NCBI RefSeq assembly: GCF_038051995.1
Contig: NZ_CP150290.1
Span: 4,144,001-4,208,000, forward strand
From: Paenibacillus sp. FSL H8-0537
GTDB lineage: Bacteria > Bacillota > Bacilli > Paenibacillales > Paenibacillaceae
Length of the DNA stretch: 64,000 nt
Reading direction: 5' to 3'
Within the stretch, counting starts at the first letter, position 1. The number at the start of each line of letters is the position of its first letter. Position numbers and translations under genes: made by a program. Below the pieces are notes generated by a model that saw nothing but the letters and a program-made list of their open reading frames with translations, was not told the DNA's origin and searched no databases. Positions 26,001 through 36,900 of the stretch are shown in pieces.

Positions 26001-29000
26001 CTGCAGGAACAGGCGCTGTTTCGGATCGATATACTCCGCTTCTTTGGGCGAGATCTTAAAGAACAAGGGATCGAAGCAGTCGACGTCCGAGACAAATCCG
26101 CCCCATTTGCCCATGCCCTTCTCTTCCCGCCAGTCCCAGCGGTCAGACAGGACGACCGTGATCGCTTCCTTCCCGTCTCGGATGTTTTTCCACAGTTCCT
26201 GCACGTTGCTTGCCTGCGGGAATCTGCCGCTGATCCCGACAATGGCAATCGGCTCCTGCGCACTGCGCACCGCTCCTCCGGCCGCGAATCGCACCTTGCC
26301 GGTCTTTTTGCGCGAAGGGTGCTTGGACGGGGTGCTGACGATTGGAGCGACAGGTGCTGCCCCGATCGCCGGTGCGGATGCAGCTTGCTCTTGGTAGAAG
26401 CCCCGCATTGCCTCCCCATGTGTGACCGCGTAAAACTGGGTCAGAGCTCTGATCGTGGAATGATCAAAGAACAAGGCGGGCGTCACGGCAATGCTGTAGT
26501 GTTTCGACAGGAAACCGGCAAACTCGGCCAAGCTGATCGAATCAAACCCGAAATCGGCCAAGTTCTCTTCGACGTTCAGTTTTGTGCGCGGAATCTTGAG
26601 AACAGAGCTGATCTGCTCTTTGAGATCCCACTCCACGCACTGTTCGAGCGTGAATCCTTTCATCTCCGGACGTCTTCCCTTGCCGCAAGAGGTGTTGCTG
26701 CCGGAATGCACGGGCACCGGAGTGGGCGCTGCCGACTTTTCGAGGCCTAACATGCGTTCGATGCGGCTCGGCTGGCCGACCATCACAAGATGCTGAGTGC
26801 GGTTCTGCGACAGAATGCGGTCAAAGATCGCAAGGCCCTCTTCCACTTCCAAGAAGCGTAGCCCGCTGGTCTTGAAGTAGGCTTCCGTGTTTTCTTTCTT
26901 CTCAAAATGCATGCCCCCGGCTTTCCAAAGCGGCCAGTTGATGACGAATGTTGTCCCGTTGCGCAGCTCGCCATAGGCCATTTGGAAGCGGTTGGCAATC
27001 GAATAGTCGCACGAGCCGAAGTCCCCGATGATCGCCGACGAAGAGGAGAAGTAGCAGGTAAAATCAAGTTCCGGCTCCCCTTGCAGCAGTTCGTCGAGCA
27101 GAAGCGTTCCTTTGACCTTCGGGTCGAGCACTTGCTGGAACCGGCGGTCATCCTTGTCGAGAATGCTCTCGGCTCCGACGTGGCCGGCTGCGTGCAGGAT
27201 GCCGTGAACACGGCCGAACTGCGACCTGGCTTCTGCAAGCCCCGCCTCCATACGCGTGCGGTCACAGACGTCCGCTTGCAGATAGAAGACGCGGCTGTCT
27301 CGTTTTTCAAGCGCTTCGATCTTCGCCTCTTTGGCAGCATCGAGCGCCGAGCGCCCGGTCAGGATCAGGTTGACCGGGTGTTTGCCAGCCAGATGCTCGG
27401 CGAACAGGTAGCCCAGACCGCCCAGACCGCCAGTGATCAGGTAAGTGCCTCCCGATTTCAGCAAGGTGGAAGAGCCCGCTTGGATGCGGGTCGGCTGTAC
27501 CTTGCAGACGTGGCGCTTGCCGTTTTGGTAGAGGACGCTTTCGATTTTGGAAGCATTAAGCTCGTCCAGAAGGAGATGCATGTTCTCCTGCAAGGAAACG
27601 GCCCCGGCTTCTTGCATCATGACAGCCGCTCGGGTATCCGGGAGCACCAAGCCCAAGGAGCGCTCAAAGCCGATCCATGATTCAAGGTACGCACGCTCGG
27701 TCGCATTTCGGTGCTGGCCGACGAGCATCAGGCTCTTGACTTTAAGCTTCGTCGTCGCAAGGGCTTGTACGATGTCGAGGATCGGTTTCGTGTCCTCCAA
27801 GAGCGAAGCGTCTTCCAGCGGCCAGAGGTAGAGCAAGGCATCGACTTCCCCCTGTTGTTCTTGGACGCTGCGGAGCGCCTGCTGGCAGGATGTCCCTTGC
27901 GCGACGAAAAGGACCTGCGTCTGCGGGCTTCGCGCCTGTACCGCTTCCACGACCGCACGCTGAGCCTCCGCATTTGAGAGGAAGCAGAGCAGCGTGTTCA
28001 AGTTGGACGGCGTGTGGTTGTTTCGAGCTTGTTCTTGCCAGATCTCCTCAAAGGTCATCAAGGCAAACGGCTCGGCGGATAGAGAGACCGCTTGCGGGCG
28101 GTTCTTTTGCGTTTGCAGACCGCTGATTTGCAGACAGACCTTGCCTTGTTCGTCGCAGAACGTGAAGTTGCCGTCGTCTGCCACAACCCACATGGAGGCG
28201 GGGCAAGGGGCATAGATCGCGACCTCTTGCAAGGTGGCGGGCACACTCCCTTGCAGCACGGCATCCAGCAAGTGTGGATGGAGCAGAAACTGCGAAGGCA
28301 CCATCGGCAGCGTGACGCGCGCGCCCCGCTCCTGCAAGGTGGACGCATCGAGGAGTGGCGCTTCGTCCTCTGTCAGCAAGGCGCTTCCTGATGCGTGCAG
28401 CTCTTCCTCGTCATTGTAGATCTCAAAGGAGATCTCTCCATTAGCGGCCAGGTACAGTGCGATGTGCACCTGCGACCCGTCAGCACCCACTGCGAGCGGC
28501 GACTCCCAGACGATATTTTGCAAGCGAAGGCGGGTGCGACCTTCCTTTAGAGCGCCGGACGCCTGTTCCACAGCCGCGCGCGCCATCTCCAACAGGGCGA
28601 ATTCCGGCACCATCCGATCGCGAAGGAAGGTCTCCTCGCCGGCGAAGACGGTGCTGTAGCGCATTTCGTTCAGGTCTGACGTGTTGCGATGGAGCAGCGG
28701 ATGCAGGGCGTTGACGGCAGATTTTGCCTGATTGCCGAAGCCTGTCTGCACGATTTCAAACGCAGGCAGCGGGTAGCGCTCTCGCGCAAACGAATAGGTC
28801 GGCAGTCCGGTCAGTCGCTTGACCGTCCCCGCCGAGTAGAGCCCTTCCCAGTCGATCCGGTTGCCGTTGACCCACAGTTCTGCAACCGTCTTGAGCTTGC
28901 AGTTGTGAAGCAGGCTCAGGAGGAACGCTTGTCCCTCTTCGGTGTCGGCCAGATTGATCCCGTTGACGCTGCCGTTCTTGCCGACGGTGCCCACGAAGAT

Positions 29001-30887
29001 TTCTCCAGACTTGCCGGCCCCTGCTAGGTAGCGTTCGAGCTGGCCGATCAGTTGGTCCCGGTCTTTGACAACGATGGCAAGCCGTTGTGCCATGCTCTCT
29101 CTCGCCACTTGATAGGTGTACAGGAAGTCGGAAAGCGAGACGTCCGGGTGAGAGCGGAGGTAGCGGAGCGCGGCATCGGCATTGGCTTGCAGCGATTCTA
29201 CACTTTGGGCCGACAGCACGAACAGACCTGGCATCGCTTCGTTGATCGGCGTTGCAACCGCACGCGACGAATTGGAATAGTCTTCGATCACCATATGGGC
29301 ATTCGTGCCGCTGTAGCCGAACGAGTTTACGGCAGCCAGGCGCTTGCCATTTCGATTTGGCGTCCACTCGCGACGAGCTGTGTTGACATAGACCGGGCTG
29401 TTGGCAAAGTCGATGTGCTTGTTGCCCTGTGCATACTGGATGGAGGGCGGCATCTCTCCATGCTTCATGCTCATCAAGACTTTGATCACGCCCAGCACGC
29501 CTGCTGCAGCCGTCGTGTGACCAATGTTCGCCTTGAGCGAACCGATTCCGCAGAAGCCTTTCTGAGTCGTGAACTTGCGGAAGGTGTTGTTAAGGGCGTG
29601 AATCTCGATCGGATCGCCAAGCTTGGTGCCCGTGCCATGCGCTTCGATGTATTGAATGTCTTCCACGTCGATCTCGTACTTGCGGTAGATCGATTCTTGC
29701 AGTTGGCTCTGCGCGAGGAAGCTCGGCGCGGTGATGCCGGAGGTCTGGCCGTCTTGGTTGGTGCCGCTGCCTCGGATGATGCCGTAGATGTGGTCGTTGT
29801 CCCGCTCGGCATCGCAGAGGCGCTTGAGAATCAAGACCCCGACGCCGTCGCCTACAACGATGCCGTTCGCTCCATCGTCAAACGGACGGCACTCTCCATT
29901 AGGAGACAGCATCCCGGCGTTGTGCATGGAGATGAACGAGCCCGGATGGCTGTAGACCGTGATTCCGCCTGCGATGGCGAGGTTGATCTCCCCGCTCTTC
30001 AACTGCTGGCAGGCCAGGTCGATCGCCACCATCGAAGAGGAGCAGGCCGTGTTCACCGCCAGCGCCGGCCCTTTCAGATCCAGATAGTACGCCATGCGAG
30101 CCGCGAGGATGCTGATGTCATATCCGAGCATGGAATAATGGGAAAAATCTTGAGCGAGCGCCGAGGAACCGGCGGTGCCGATGAAGGTGCCGACGGGCTG
30201 CCCGCGCAGCTGCGTCGGGGTGTAGCCGGCATCTTCTAAAGACTTGTATGCTTCTTCCAGCAAAATACGCTGGGTGACATCCATCTTCTCAGCTTCGATG
30301 GCCGAGATGTTAAAAAAGAGCGGGTCGAAGCGGTCGATGTCGTCCATCTTGCCATAGTTGATCGGAAACGGATTGGACGAATGATCTTGGATGTATTCCA
30401 GCCGTTTCGGATCGCTCACTTCGCTGATGCATTTTTTCCCGTCGCGAATCAGGTTCCAGAATTCTTCTTGATCGTTCGCCCCGGCACTCCGGACGGAGAG
30501 ACCGATGATGACGATCTCATCGGTCTCGACCCGTGCTTCGCGAGCGGGCGGAGTGGGTGTCGGTGCTGGTGCTGGTGCTGGTTTCGGCGTTGGTACCGAT
30601 ACCGTCGGCTGTGCTTGTTTTGCAGGTTGTCCGAGGGTATGGAACTGCTTTTCCATGTAGACTGCCAGAGACTCAAGGTCTGCACATTCAAATACGATGC
30701 TGGTCGGCAGGTTTAGGTTGAACCGGACGTTGATCGCTTCGAGCAGTTCAACCGCATTGAGCGATCCGATCCCCAGTTCCTTGAAGGTATCCGCTTGCTC
30801 CAGTTCGGTGCGTTCCAAACCCAAGGTCTGTTCGAAGATCTCGAACAAGATCTCTTTGATCTCAGTTCTGGTCATCCCGTAACTCAT
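23097..30887 (-). CDS. Trans-AT polyketide synthase C (ACP / KS-decayed DH-KR-ACP / KS-ACP-TE)
   Basis: Last synthase of the line, 2596 residues. Order: ACP (Ser near 43, GIGSLNAVEL), which completes the KS7-MT half-module of the previous protein; KS8 (about 125-535, NTACSSS, EAHGTGT, NIGH); decayed DH (about 727-900); KR (about 1147-1320, LITGGLGGLG, CDYSIANRF); ACP (about 1446, GFDSI); KS9 (about 1547-1952, TAACSSG, HSVGS instead of HGTGT); ACP (about 2194, GFDSI); thioesterase (about 2280-2590, GYSLGG near 2356 and a likely catalytic His in SSNHMML near 2548). The TE should release the chain. The DH lost its catalytic HxxxGxxxxP (FLRDRMVPEF instead). The KR lacks the Asp of the usual LDD region. 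No AT domain anywhere; post-KS LPTYPF linkers are typical of trans-AT lines. Confidence 0.93.
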   Translation of the reverse strand: MSYGMTRTEIKEILFEIFEQTLGLERTELEQADTFKELGIGSLNAVELLEAINVRFNLNLPTSIVFECADLESLAVYMEKQFHTLGQPAKQAQPTVSVPTPKPAPAPAPTPTPPAREARVETDEIVIIGLSVRSAGANDQEEFWNLIRDGKKCISEVSDPKRLEYIQDHSSNPFPINYGKMDDIDRFDPLFFNISAIEAEKMDVTQRILLEEAYKSLEDAGYTPTQLRGQPVGTFIGTAGSSALAQDFSHYSMLGYDISILAARMAYYLDLKGPALAVNTACSSSMVAIDLACQQLKSGEINLAIAGGITVYSHPGSFISMHNAGMLSPNGECRPFDDGANGIVVGDGVGVLILKRLCDAERDNDHIYGIIRGSGTNQDGQTSGITAPSFLAQSQLQESIYRKYEIDVEDIQYIEAHGTGTKLGDPIEIHALNNTFRKFTTQKGFCGIGSLKANIGHTTAAAGVLGVIKVLMSMKHGEMPPSIQYAQGNKHIDFANSPVYVNTARREWTPNRNGKRLAAVNSFGYSGTNAHMVIEDYSNSSRAVATPINEAMPGLFVLSAQSVESLQANADAALRYLRSHPDVSLSDFLYTYQVARESMAQRLAIVVKDRDQLIGQLERYLAGAGKSGEIFVGTVGKNGSVNGINLADTEEGQAFLLSLLHNCKLKTVAELWVNGNRIDWEGLYSAGTVKRLTGLPTYSFARERYPLPAFEIVQTGFGNQAKSAVNALHPLLHRNTSDLNEMRYSTVFAGEETFLRDRMVPEFALLEMARAAVEQASGALKEGRTRLRLQNIVWESPLAVGADGSQVHIALYLAANGEISFEIYNDEEELHASGSALLTEDEAPLLDASTLQERGARVTLPMVPSQFLLHPHLLDAVLQGSVPATLQEVAIYAPCPASMWVVADDGNFTFCDEQGKVCLQISGLQTQKNRPQAVSLSAEPFALMTFEEIWQEQARNNHTPSNLNTLLCFLSNAEAQRAVVEAVQARSPQTQVLFVAQGTSCQQALRSVQEQQGEVDALLYLWPLEDASLLEDTKPILDIVQALATTKLKVKSLMLVGQHRNATERAYLESWIGFERSLGLVLPDTRAAVMMQEAGAVSLQENMHLLLDELNASKIESVLYQNGKRHVCKVQPTRIQAGSSTLLKSGGTYLITGGLGGLGYLFAEHLAGKHPVNLILTGRSALDAAKEAKIEALEKRDSRVFYLQADVCDRTRMEAGLAEARSQFGRVHGILHAAGHVGAESILDKDDRRFQQVLDPKVKGTLLLDELLQGEPELDFTCYFSSSSAIIGDFGSCDYSIANRFQMAYGELRNGTTFVINWPLWKAGGMHFEKKENTEAYFKTSGLRFLEVEEGLAIFDRILSQNRTQHLVMVGQPSRIERMLGLEKSAAPTPVPVHSGSNTSCGKGRRPEMKGFTLEQCVEWDLKEQISSVLKIPRTKLNVEENLADFGFDSISLAEFAGFLSKHYSIAVTPALFFDHSTIRALTQFYAVTHGEAMRGFYQEQAASAPAIGAAPVAPIVSTPSKHPSRKKTGKVRFAAGGAVRSAQEPIAIVGISGRFPQASNVQELWKNIRDGKEAITVVLSDRWDWREEKGMGKWGGFVSDVDCFDPLFFKISPKEAEYIDPKQRLFLQEAWHALEDAGYMGERIRGTACGVYVGVEEGEYGFLAGEDSPLNSNQNATLAARISYALNLKGPNMAITAACSSGLVAIHQACQALRQGECDMALAGGVSLLISPVIHNGMGKLDMLSPDGTCFVFDGRANGLVPSEAVAVVVLKPLSKALEDGDQIYGCIKGSAVNYDGQTNGITAPSPASQADLLHQVYKRFGINPADIQYVLSHSVGSRLGDPIEVQALTNAFRRHTDRTQYCTLGSIKPLIGHTFAASGVVSLISMLMAMKERTIPALHNYESSNDYINLTDSPFVIHTKNRSWTTADERPRLGAVSTTGISGTNAHLVVEEYIPAQQEAVDHEPTEAPQIIVLSAKNRERLDDVAAQLLAFLEADESLKLPDIAHTLQVGRDEMEARLAMVVQSRDELMQGLRGYLKKGDAPITLYHGDLNESHSEILDLLAVITGETVLRVLLAEGNLGKLALYWAKGGKIPWEALQGVASARSISLPTYPFERRRCWLTAPTIARRELATQSLPAVAAASASEAVPVCEEQDLNIAEDLQERVIGIISELVGLMPAELKVNKPLDHYGFDSILFMQLLQQIQTQIDPSFSFVKLSECRSMEDLIRELVPNGATKAKPKAEIVSQTPAPPQAPLAAPLAHKPVQTSLQQFPELVLLNQATEGRPIFWMHGTAGGVGIYSMIAKVSNRPFYGIKARGWMSNRIPIRGIYAMAAYYVHIIQSVQPEGPYDFGGYSLGGLLAYEVARQLQELGQKVNSIMFLDTLYSDKIYTKTILPEAMFNRKTAILQSVNMSLLTEIQHEPEKIPTTLIHRDDLDPTLSDEEYSKQLLTLARERGYKRTEDYLNTMIQSSSDVQEAIDRSGFTILPLSYPQEVSAYFFRNKSGSFLGALEPYFKVKTSPVFDQGDYWSEFERQIDDFHLFDIDSSNHMMLLSEPKAAASILAFSQELYSAFGLDPTFLETFAHEHRSLVGTTS

Positions 30888-30901
30888 GCTCCCTCACTCC
30901 T

Positions 30902-33900
30902 TTAGATTTGTTGCAACATGTTGCGCCGAGCTTCCAGATACGGCGTCCTGTTGGACATCTGCTTTGCGTTGTGCTCTCGCAGTTCTGTCGGGCTGAGAGC
31001 TGAATTTTTGATGATGACGAACAGACAGTAGCTGATCCAGCCTTTCTCAAGCGCGATCGAGCTATTGGCAAAGTTCCGAATGGAATTTTGTACGACTTCC
31101 GGAAGACCTTTCGTATTCTCCGCGTGCTCAGGATCATGAAGAGAGTTGGCGACCTGCTTGGAGACGTCAATCACTTCGTCAAGAACGAGGTGATGCTCCG
31201 CCAGCAGGTCGATCCAGCCATGTACAGTCGGGATGTAGATGTCGATGCTCGGATCGGCAATGGCTCCGCACAGGTTCGCGATGAAGTCCATCATCAGCAC
31301 CTGCCCCCCTTCGTTGAGCGCCGAGGACATGTTTTGGAACAGCCCCTGCTTGCCAGGGATGTGGCAGCTGACTTCGATTCCGATCATCATGTCATAGCGA
31401 CCTGGGAATCGGTCTTTGGAGCTGTCTCCATGGAAGATGGCAGCTTGTGTGCCCAAGTTCAGTTCTTGAATTCTCCGGTTGCCAAGGTCCGCCTGCGCCT
31501 CCGTGATCGTAAAGCCCTGCGTTTTCAGATGCGGGTAACGCTTGGCCAACTGAATCACGTCTGTCCCATGACCGCATCCAATGTCGAGCAGAGCCTGCGC
31601 GCGCTGGAAATCGCCTCGGCTGAACAGCACGCGGCGCATCTCGATCTGCTTGCTGCGCACCATCTCAAGTTCGGCTGGATATTGTTCCGGGTTCAGGTAC
31701 ACGCGGCTGATCGAGAAGCCAGGAATTTTTTCCTCAAACGGGCAGAAGGTCAGATACTCTTCTTGGAAGCCGGAGTCTCCGCTTTCGACGACGCGCGTAT
31801 AGAACTCGGCCGCCTTGTTGGAGATGGCAAATTCCTTTTCTTGCGGTTTCGGCCCCTCCACCCAGCATCTACGCTTCACAAATGGATAGGTCGGCAGCGA
31901 GACGCGCTGCACGTTCTTGTCGTCATGTAGTCGCTGCCACGGCACTTTGCTGCCGGAGAGCCAGAGGGCGGCCAGCTGCTCAAGATTGCGCTCTTGCAGC
32001 GCGGTTTCCACAAGGGCTCTGGCTTGGTGGCGATCTGGTGCAGGACGTGTCTCGTCCACAACAGACGAGGAGATGTATTCCTGCAAGCGCTGCAGTAGTT
32101 CTTCTTTGGAAGAGACGATGAAGGCTGCGCGCTTTTTCATCGGCTCGCGACCGACTTGCAGCGTGTAGGCGATCTGGGCGAGCGTCAGGGATCGGCCCGC
32201 TTCGCTCGCGAGATGCTCGGTCAGACGAGCCGCCATTTGCTGCAGGCGGTCGTGGTTTCGGGCCGAGAGGATCACCAGTTGCTGTGCTGCGCCCAGTCGT
32301 TCTACCTGCACGGCCATCGCGGTCGGAATGTATTCTTCGATCACAGCATGGGCATTCGTGCCGCTGATCCCTGTCGTGCTGATCGCGCCGACTCGCGGGC
32401 GGCCTTCCTGCGTCGTCCACGCTCGGTTCTCAGTGCTGACGACGAACGGACTCTCCTCAAATCGGATGTACTCGTTGCTTGATTCGAATCCGTGCAAGCC
32501 CAACAGGGTGCGTTCGCGCATCGCCATCAGCATGCTGATCAGGCTGACGATGCCCGATGCGGCAAACGTGTGCCCGATGAGCGGCTTGGTCGAGGAGAGC
32601 GCACAGTTCTGCGTTTGAGAGCCAGGCTTGCGAAAGGCGCTGGTCAGCGCTTGGATCTCCATCGGATCTCCTAGCTTCGACCCAGTGCTGTGCGACATGA
32701 CGAACTGGATGTCAGACGAATCGATTCCATAACGGTCATACACGCTGCGGATCAGATCGGCTTGAGCGTCCGGGTTCGGCGATGTGATACCATTCGATTG
32801 GCCGTTGTAGTTGACTCCGGTCGCTGTGATGCAGCCGTAGATCTGGTCGCGATCGGCGATCGCTTTGGACAGAGGCTTGAGCACGACGACGGCAACGGCT
32901 TCGCTCGGCACCAACCCGTTCGCACGCGAATCAAACACATACGAGTGTCCGTCCGGGGACAGCATGTCGATCTTGCTCATCCCTTGGTAGATCATCGGGG
33001 AGATCAAAAGATTGACCCCGCCGGCCAGCGCCACGTCGCAGTCCCCTGCGCGCAAGGCTTGGCAGGCTTGATGGAGCGCAACCAGCCCGGAGGAGCAAGC
33101 GGCGGTCAACGCCATATTCGGCCCCTTCAAGTCGAGGGCGTAGGCGATGCGGGCGGCCAACGTCGCATTTTGATTGCCGTTGAGCGGGCCGCCATCCCCT
33201 GTCAGGAACCCGTATTCACCCTCTTCGACACCGACGTAGACGCCGCACAACTTGCCGCGAATCTGATCGCCCATGTAGCCGGCATCTTCGAGCGCATGCC
33301 ATGCTTCCTCCAAGAACAGGCGTTGTTTCGGGTCCATGTACTCTGCTTCTCTCGGCGAGATCTCGAAGAACAGCGGATCGAAGCAGTCGACGTCTTTTAC
33401 GAATCCGCCCCATTTGGACGTGATTTTGCCTTTTTCATAGTCACTTTGCCAGTCCCAGCGATCCAAAGGAATCACGGTGATCGCGTTCTTGCCCGTTTTG
33501 AGATTCTGCCAGAAGTCCTGCACACTGTCCGCTTGCGGGAAGCGTCCGCTCATCCCGATCACGGCGATCGGTTCGTGAACGCTGGACGTCGGCGGCGGCA
33601 CGAGAGTCTCTTTTGTCACCGCGACTTCTTGCCGGTCCGGAGCGACAACCGGAACAGGTGTCGGTTCAGGGGCTGGTTCGGCAGTCGGTTCAAGGTAGTA
33701 CTGCGTCATCAACGCCTCGTGTTCGCGCAGGAAGTGCAGGGTCAATTTTTCCATCGTGGAGTGGCTGAAGAACAAGGCCGGCGTCACTTCGAGGCCGTAG
33801 TTTTTGGAAAGACGGTTGCCAAGCTCGGCCAAGCTGATCGAGTCAAACCCGAAGTCGACCAGATTTTCCTCGACATCGAGTTCGTCGCGGGAGATTTTCA

Positions 33901-36900
33901 GGATCTGGCTGACCTGTTCTTTGAGATCCCACTCGATGCATTGCTCAAGCGAGAATCCTTGCAACTCCGGACGCATCGCTGCACCCGACGAGACGCTGAC
34001 AGTCGGCGGCGTAGTGGTTTGAACCGCTGTCGGAGCTTGTGCAGCCATTCCGAGGAAGCGTTTGACGCGGCTTGGCTGCCCGACGAGGACCAGATGCTGC
34101 ACGTCGTTCTGCGAGAGGATCAGGTCAAAGAGCTCCACTCCCTCTTCCGCTTCCAAGAAGCGCTGTCCGCTCGACTTCAGGTAGTTCGCCGTGATCTCTC
34201 CTTCATCAAGACCCATTCCGCCTTCTTTCCAGAGCGGCCAGTTGATCACCAGCGTCTGGCCCGGCAACTGCTGTTCGTGACGGTGTTGCGCGTAGGCCAT
34301 CTGGAAGCGGTTGCCGATCGCGTAGTCACAGGAACCGAAATCGCCCAACACGGCGGATGACGAGGAGAAGTAGCAGACAAAATCAAGGTCGGTCTCCTCA
34401 GCCAGCAATTCGTCGAGCAGCAGGGTTCCTGCGATTTTCGGGCTCAGAACCCGTTCAAACGCCTTGATGTCCTTGGCAAAAAGGCTCTCATCCCCGGACA
34501 ATCCTGCTGCGTGCAGCACGCCGTGCAGAGGTCCGAAGCGATCGCGTGCACGAACCAGCCCGGCTCGCATCTGCTCTTCGTCACATACGTCCGCTTGCAG
34601 GTAGAAGACTTGGCTGCCCAGCATCTCCAGATCGCTCAGCTTGCTGCGCTTCACTTCGTCGAGCTCGGAGCGGCCGATGAGGATGAGGTTCACAGGCTGT
34701 TTTTGGGCCAGATGCTCCGCGAACAAGTAGCCGAGCGCACCGAGACCGCCGGTGATCAGGTAGGTGCCGCCTGCCCGCACCGTGCGTTGGCCCGCTTCAA
34801 GGCGGGTCGGCTGGACGGTGCAGAGGTGGCGCTTGCCTGCTTCGTACAGGACGCTTTGCGCTTGCGGGGCATGGAGTTCACGCCAGAGCAGCGGCATCCA
34901 GTCTTGAAGCGAGGAAGAGCCCGCCTGCAAGACCGCCGTCACCTTCGTGTTAGGCAGCACTAGGCCCAAAGATCTTTCAAAGCCGATCCACGATTCGAAG
35001 TAGCTTCGCTCCACTCCGTTCTCGAATTGCCCAGCCAGCAGCAGGCGTTCGGGCTTCAGACCTGAAGCGTCGAGGAACTTCAGGATGTTCACGATACTGG
35101 AGTACTCTCGAATCAGAGACTTGTCTTCAAGCGGCCACAGATACAGCATCCCGAAGACGTCTCGACGCTCCTCCTGCATGCGTTGGAAGGACTCTGGAAT
35201 CGAGCTTCCCTGTGCGATGAACTCGACTTGCAGGCTCGGGCTCAGGAACTTGAGCGCCTCCCGCACCGTTTGCTGCAGTACCGGATCGGACAGGAAACAG
35301 ACGAGCGTTCCAGCGTTCCGGGCTGTGACAGAAGGCAGGGATTGCTCTTGCCAGATTTCTCGGAATGTCATCAACTCGAGGGATTCCGGCTGCTTCTTGG
35401 TTTGTGCAGGTTTCGCTTGTGCAGGTTCAGCCTGCAGTCCAGTCAGGCGAACGCAGATGTTCCCTTGGGCGTCGCACAGTTCGATGTTGAGCGTGCCATC
35501 GCTTCCCTCTTGCACCCTTGCTTGCAGGTTCGTCGAGACCGGGGCGAGCACTTCAAGGTTTTCCACGACGCTCGAAGACATCAGGGTGCGTGCCGCTCCC
35601 GCCATTCCTTCCGGCACCCAGTAGCGCTGTTTGGCAAACGGATAGGTCGGCAGGCTGATGCGGCGCGGCTTGTGTTCGCCGTAGAGCTTGTTCCAGTCAA
35701 GCTCCAATCCTTTGACCCACAGGTCGACGAGCTTGACGTGCTTGCGGCGCTGAATCCATTTTTCAATCGCTTCCTGCAGCTCTTCATCGGCGAGGAAGAG
35801 CGAGAGGGTGTCTCGGTTGGCTTTGACATGGCCGCGATAGAGGGTTGGGACATCCTCTTGACCGGACACGCAGGTGCGCAACTTGGTCGTGAGGTCTTGA
35901 AGCGAGTCGACGAGCAGCGCCATGCGCGCATCATGCGCTTCTCGACCGATCTGCAAGGTGTAGGCGATGTCAGCGAGGTCCGCATCTGTGAACGGCTGCG
36001 TCTCGATCGCGTGAAGCAGGCGAGCGGCCAGCTCCTGCAACCGTTCTTCGTTCTTGGCCGACAACACGATCACGGCCGGATTCTGCGGCGTCACCTCGAC
36101 AGGCGTGCGCAGCGACTCTGCCGGTACGTACTCTTCGATGATCACGTACGCGTTGGAACCGCCCGCTCCAAACGATGAGATGCCCGCGATGCGCGGCACT
36201 TCGCGAACCTGACCGCCGATCTCCACCAGCGGGCGCTTCCACTCCGCAAGCTCCTGCTGCACGACGAATGGGGTCGCGTCAAAATCGATGTTTGGGTTGA
36301 GCACCTTGGCATGCAACGATGGTGCGAGTTGACGATGCTTCATCTGCAGCAGCACCTTCGTAACGCCGGCGATGCCCGCTGCGCTCTCGCAGTGCCCGAT
36401 GTTCGACTTGGCTGAGCCAATGGCACAGGATTGCAGTTTAACGTTTTTCCCTGCTTGGAAAGCCTTGGTCAAGCCGGCGATCTCAATCGGGTCGCCAAGC
36501 GAGGTGCCGGTTCCGTGCGCTTCGATGTAAGAGACCATGCTCGGGTCAAGCCCTGCCTGCCGCAGCGCCTGCTCGATCACATTCGCCTGCGCATTCGGGT
36601 TCGGAACGGTGTACCCGTTGGTTTTGCCCCCGTGGTTGATCGCGGTGGCCTTGATCACGCCGTGGATCTGATCTCCGTCTTCAATCGCCTTGGACAGAGG
36701 CTTGAGCAGTACAGCGCCCACGCCTTCGCCCGGCACGTACCCGTCGCCCCCTTCGCCAAAGCTCTCGCACCTGCCCTTGCTCGACGCGAACTTGCCTTGG
36801 CCGAGCAGCAGGTACTTGTTCGGGTGAATCGAGACGTTGACACCGCCGGCGATCGCCAGTTCACAGCCGCCTTGCTGCAAGCTCTGGCAAGCCAGATGAA

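Noticed and set aside
25185..26750. Long plus-strand open frame (521 codons) opposite PKS-C
   Set aside because: It lies antisense to conserved KS9/ACP coding sequence; GC-rich codon bias opens such frames. No domain is recognisable and it has no RBS.
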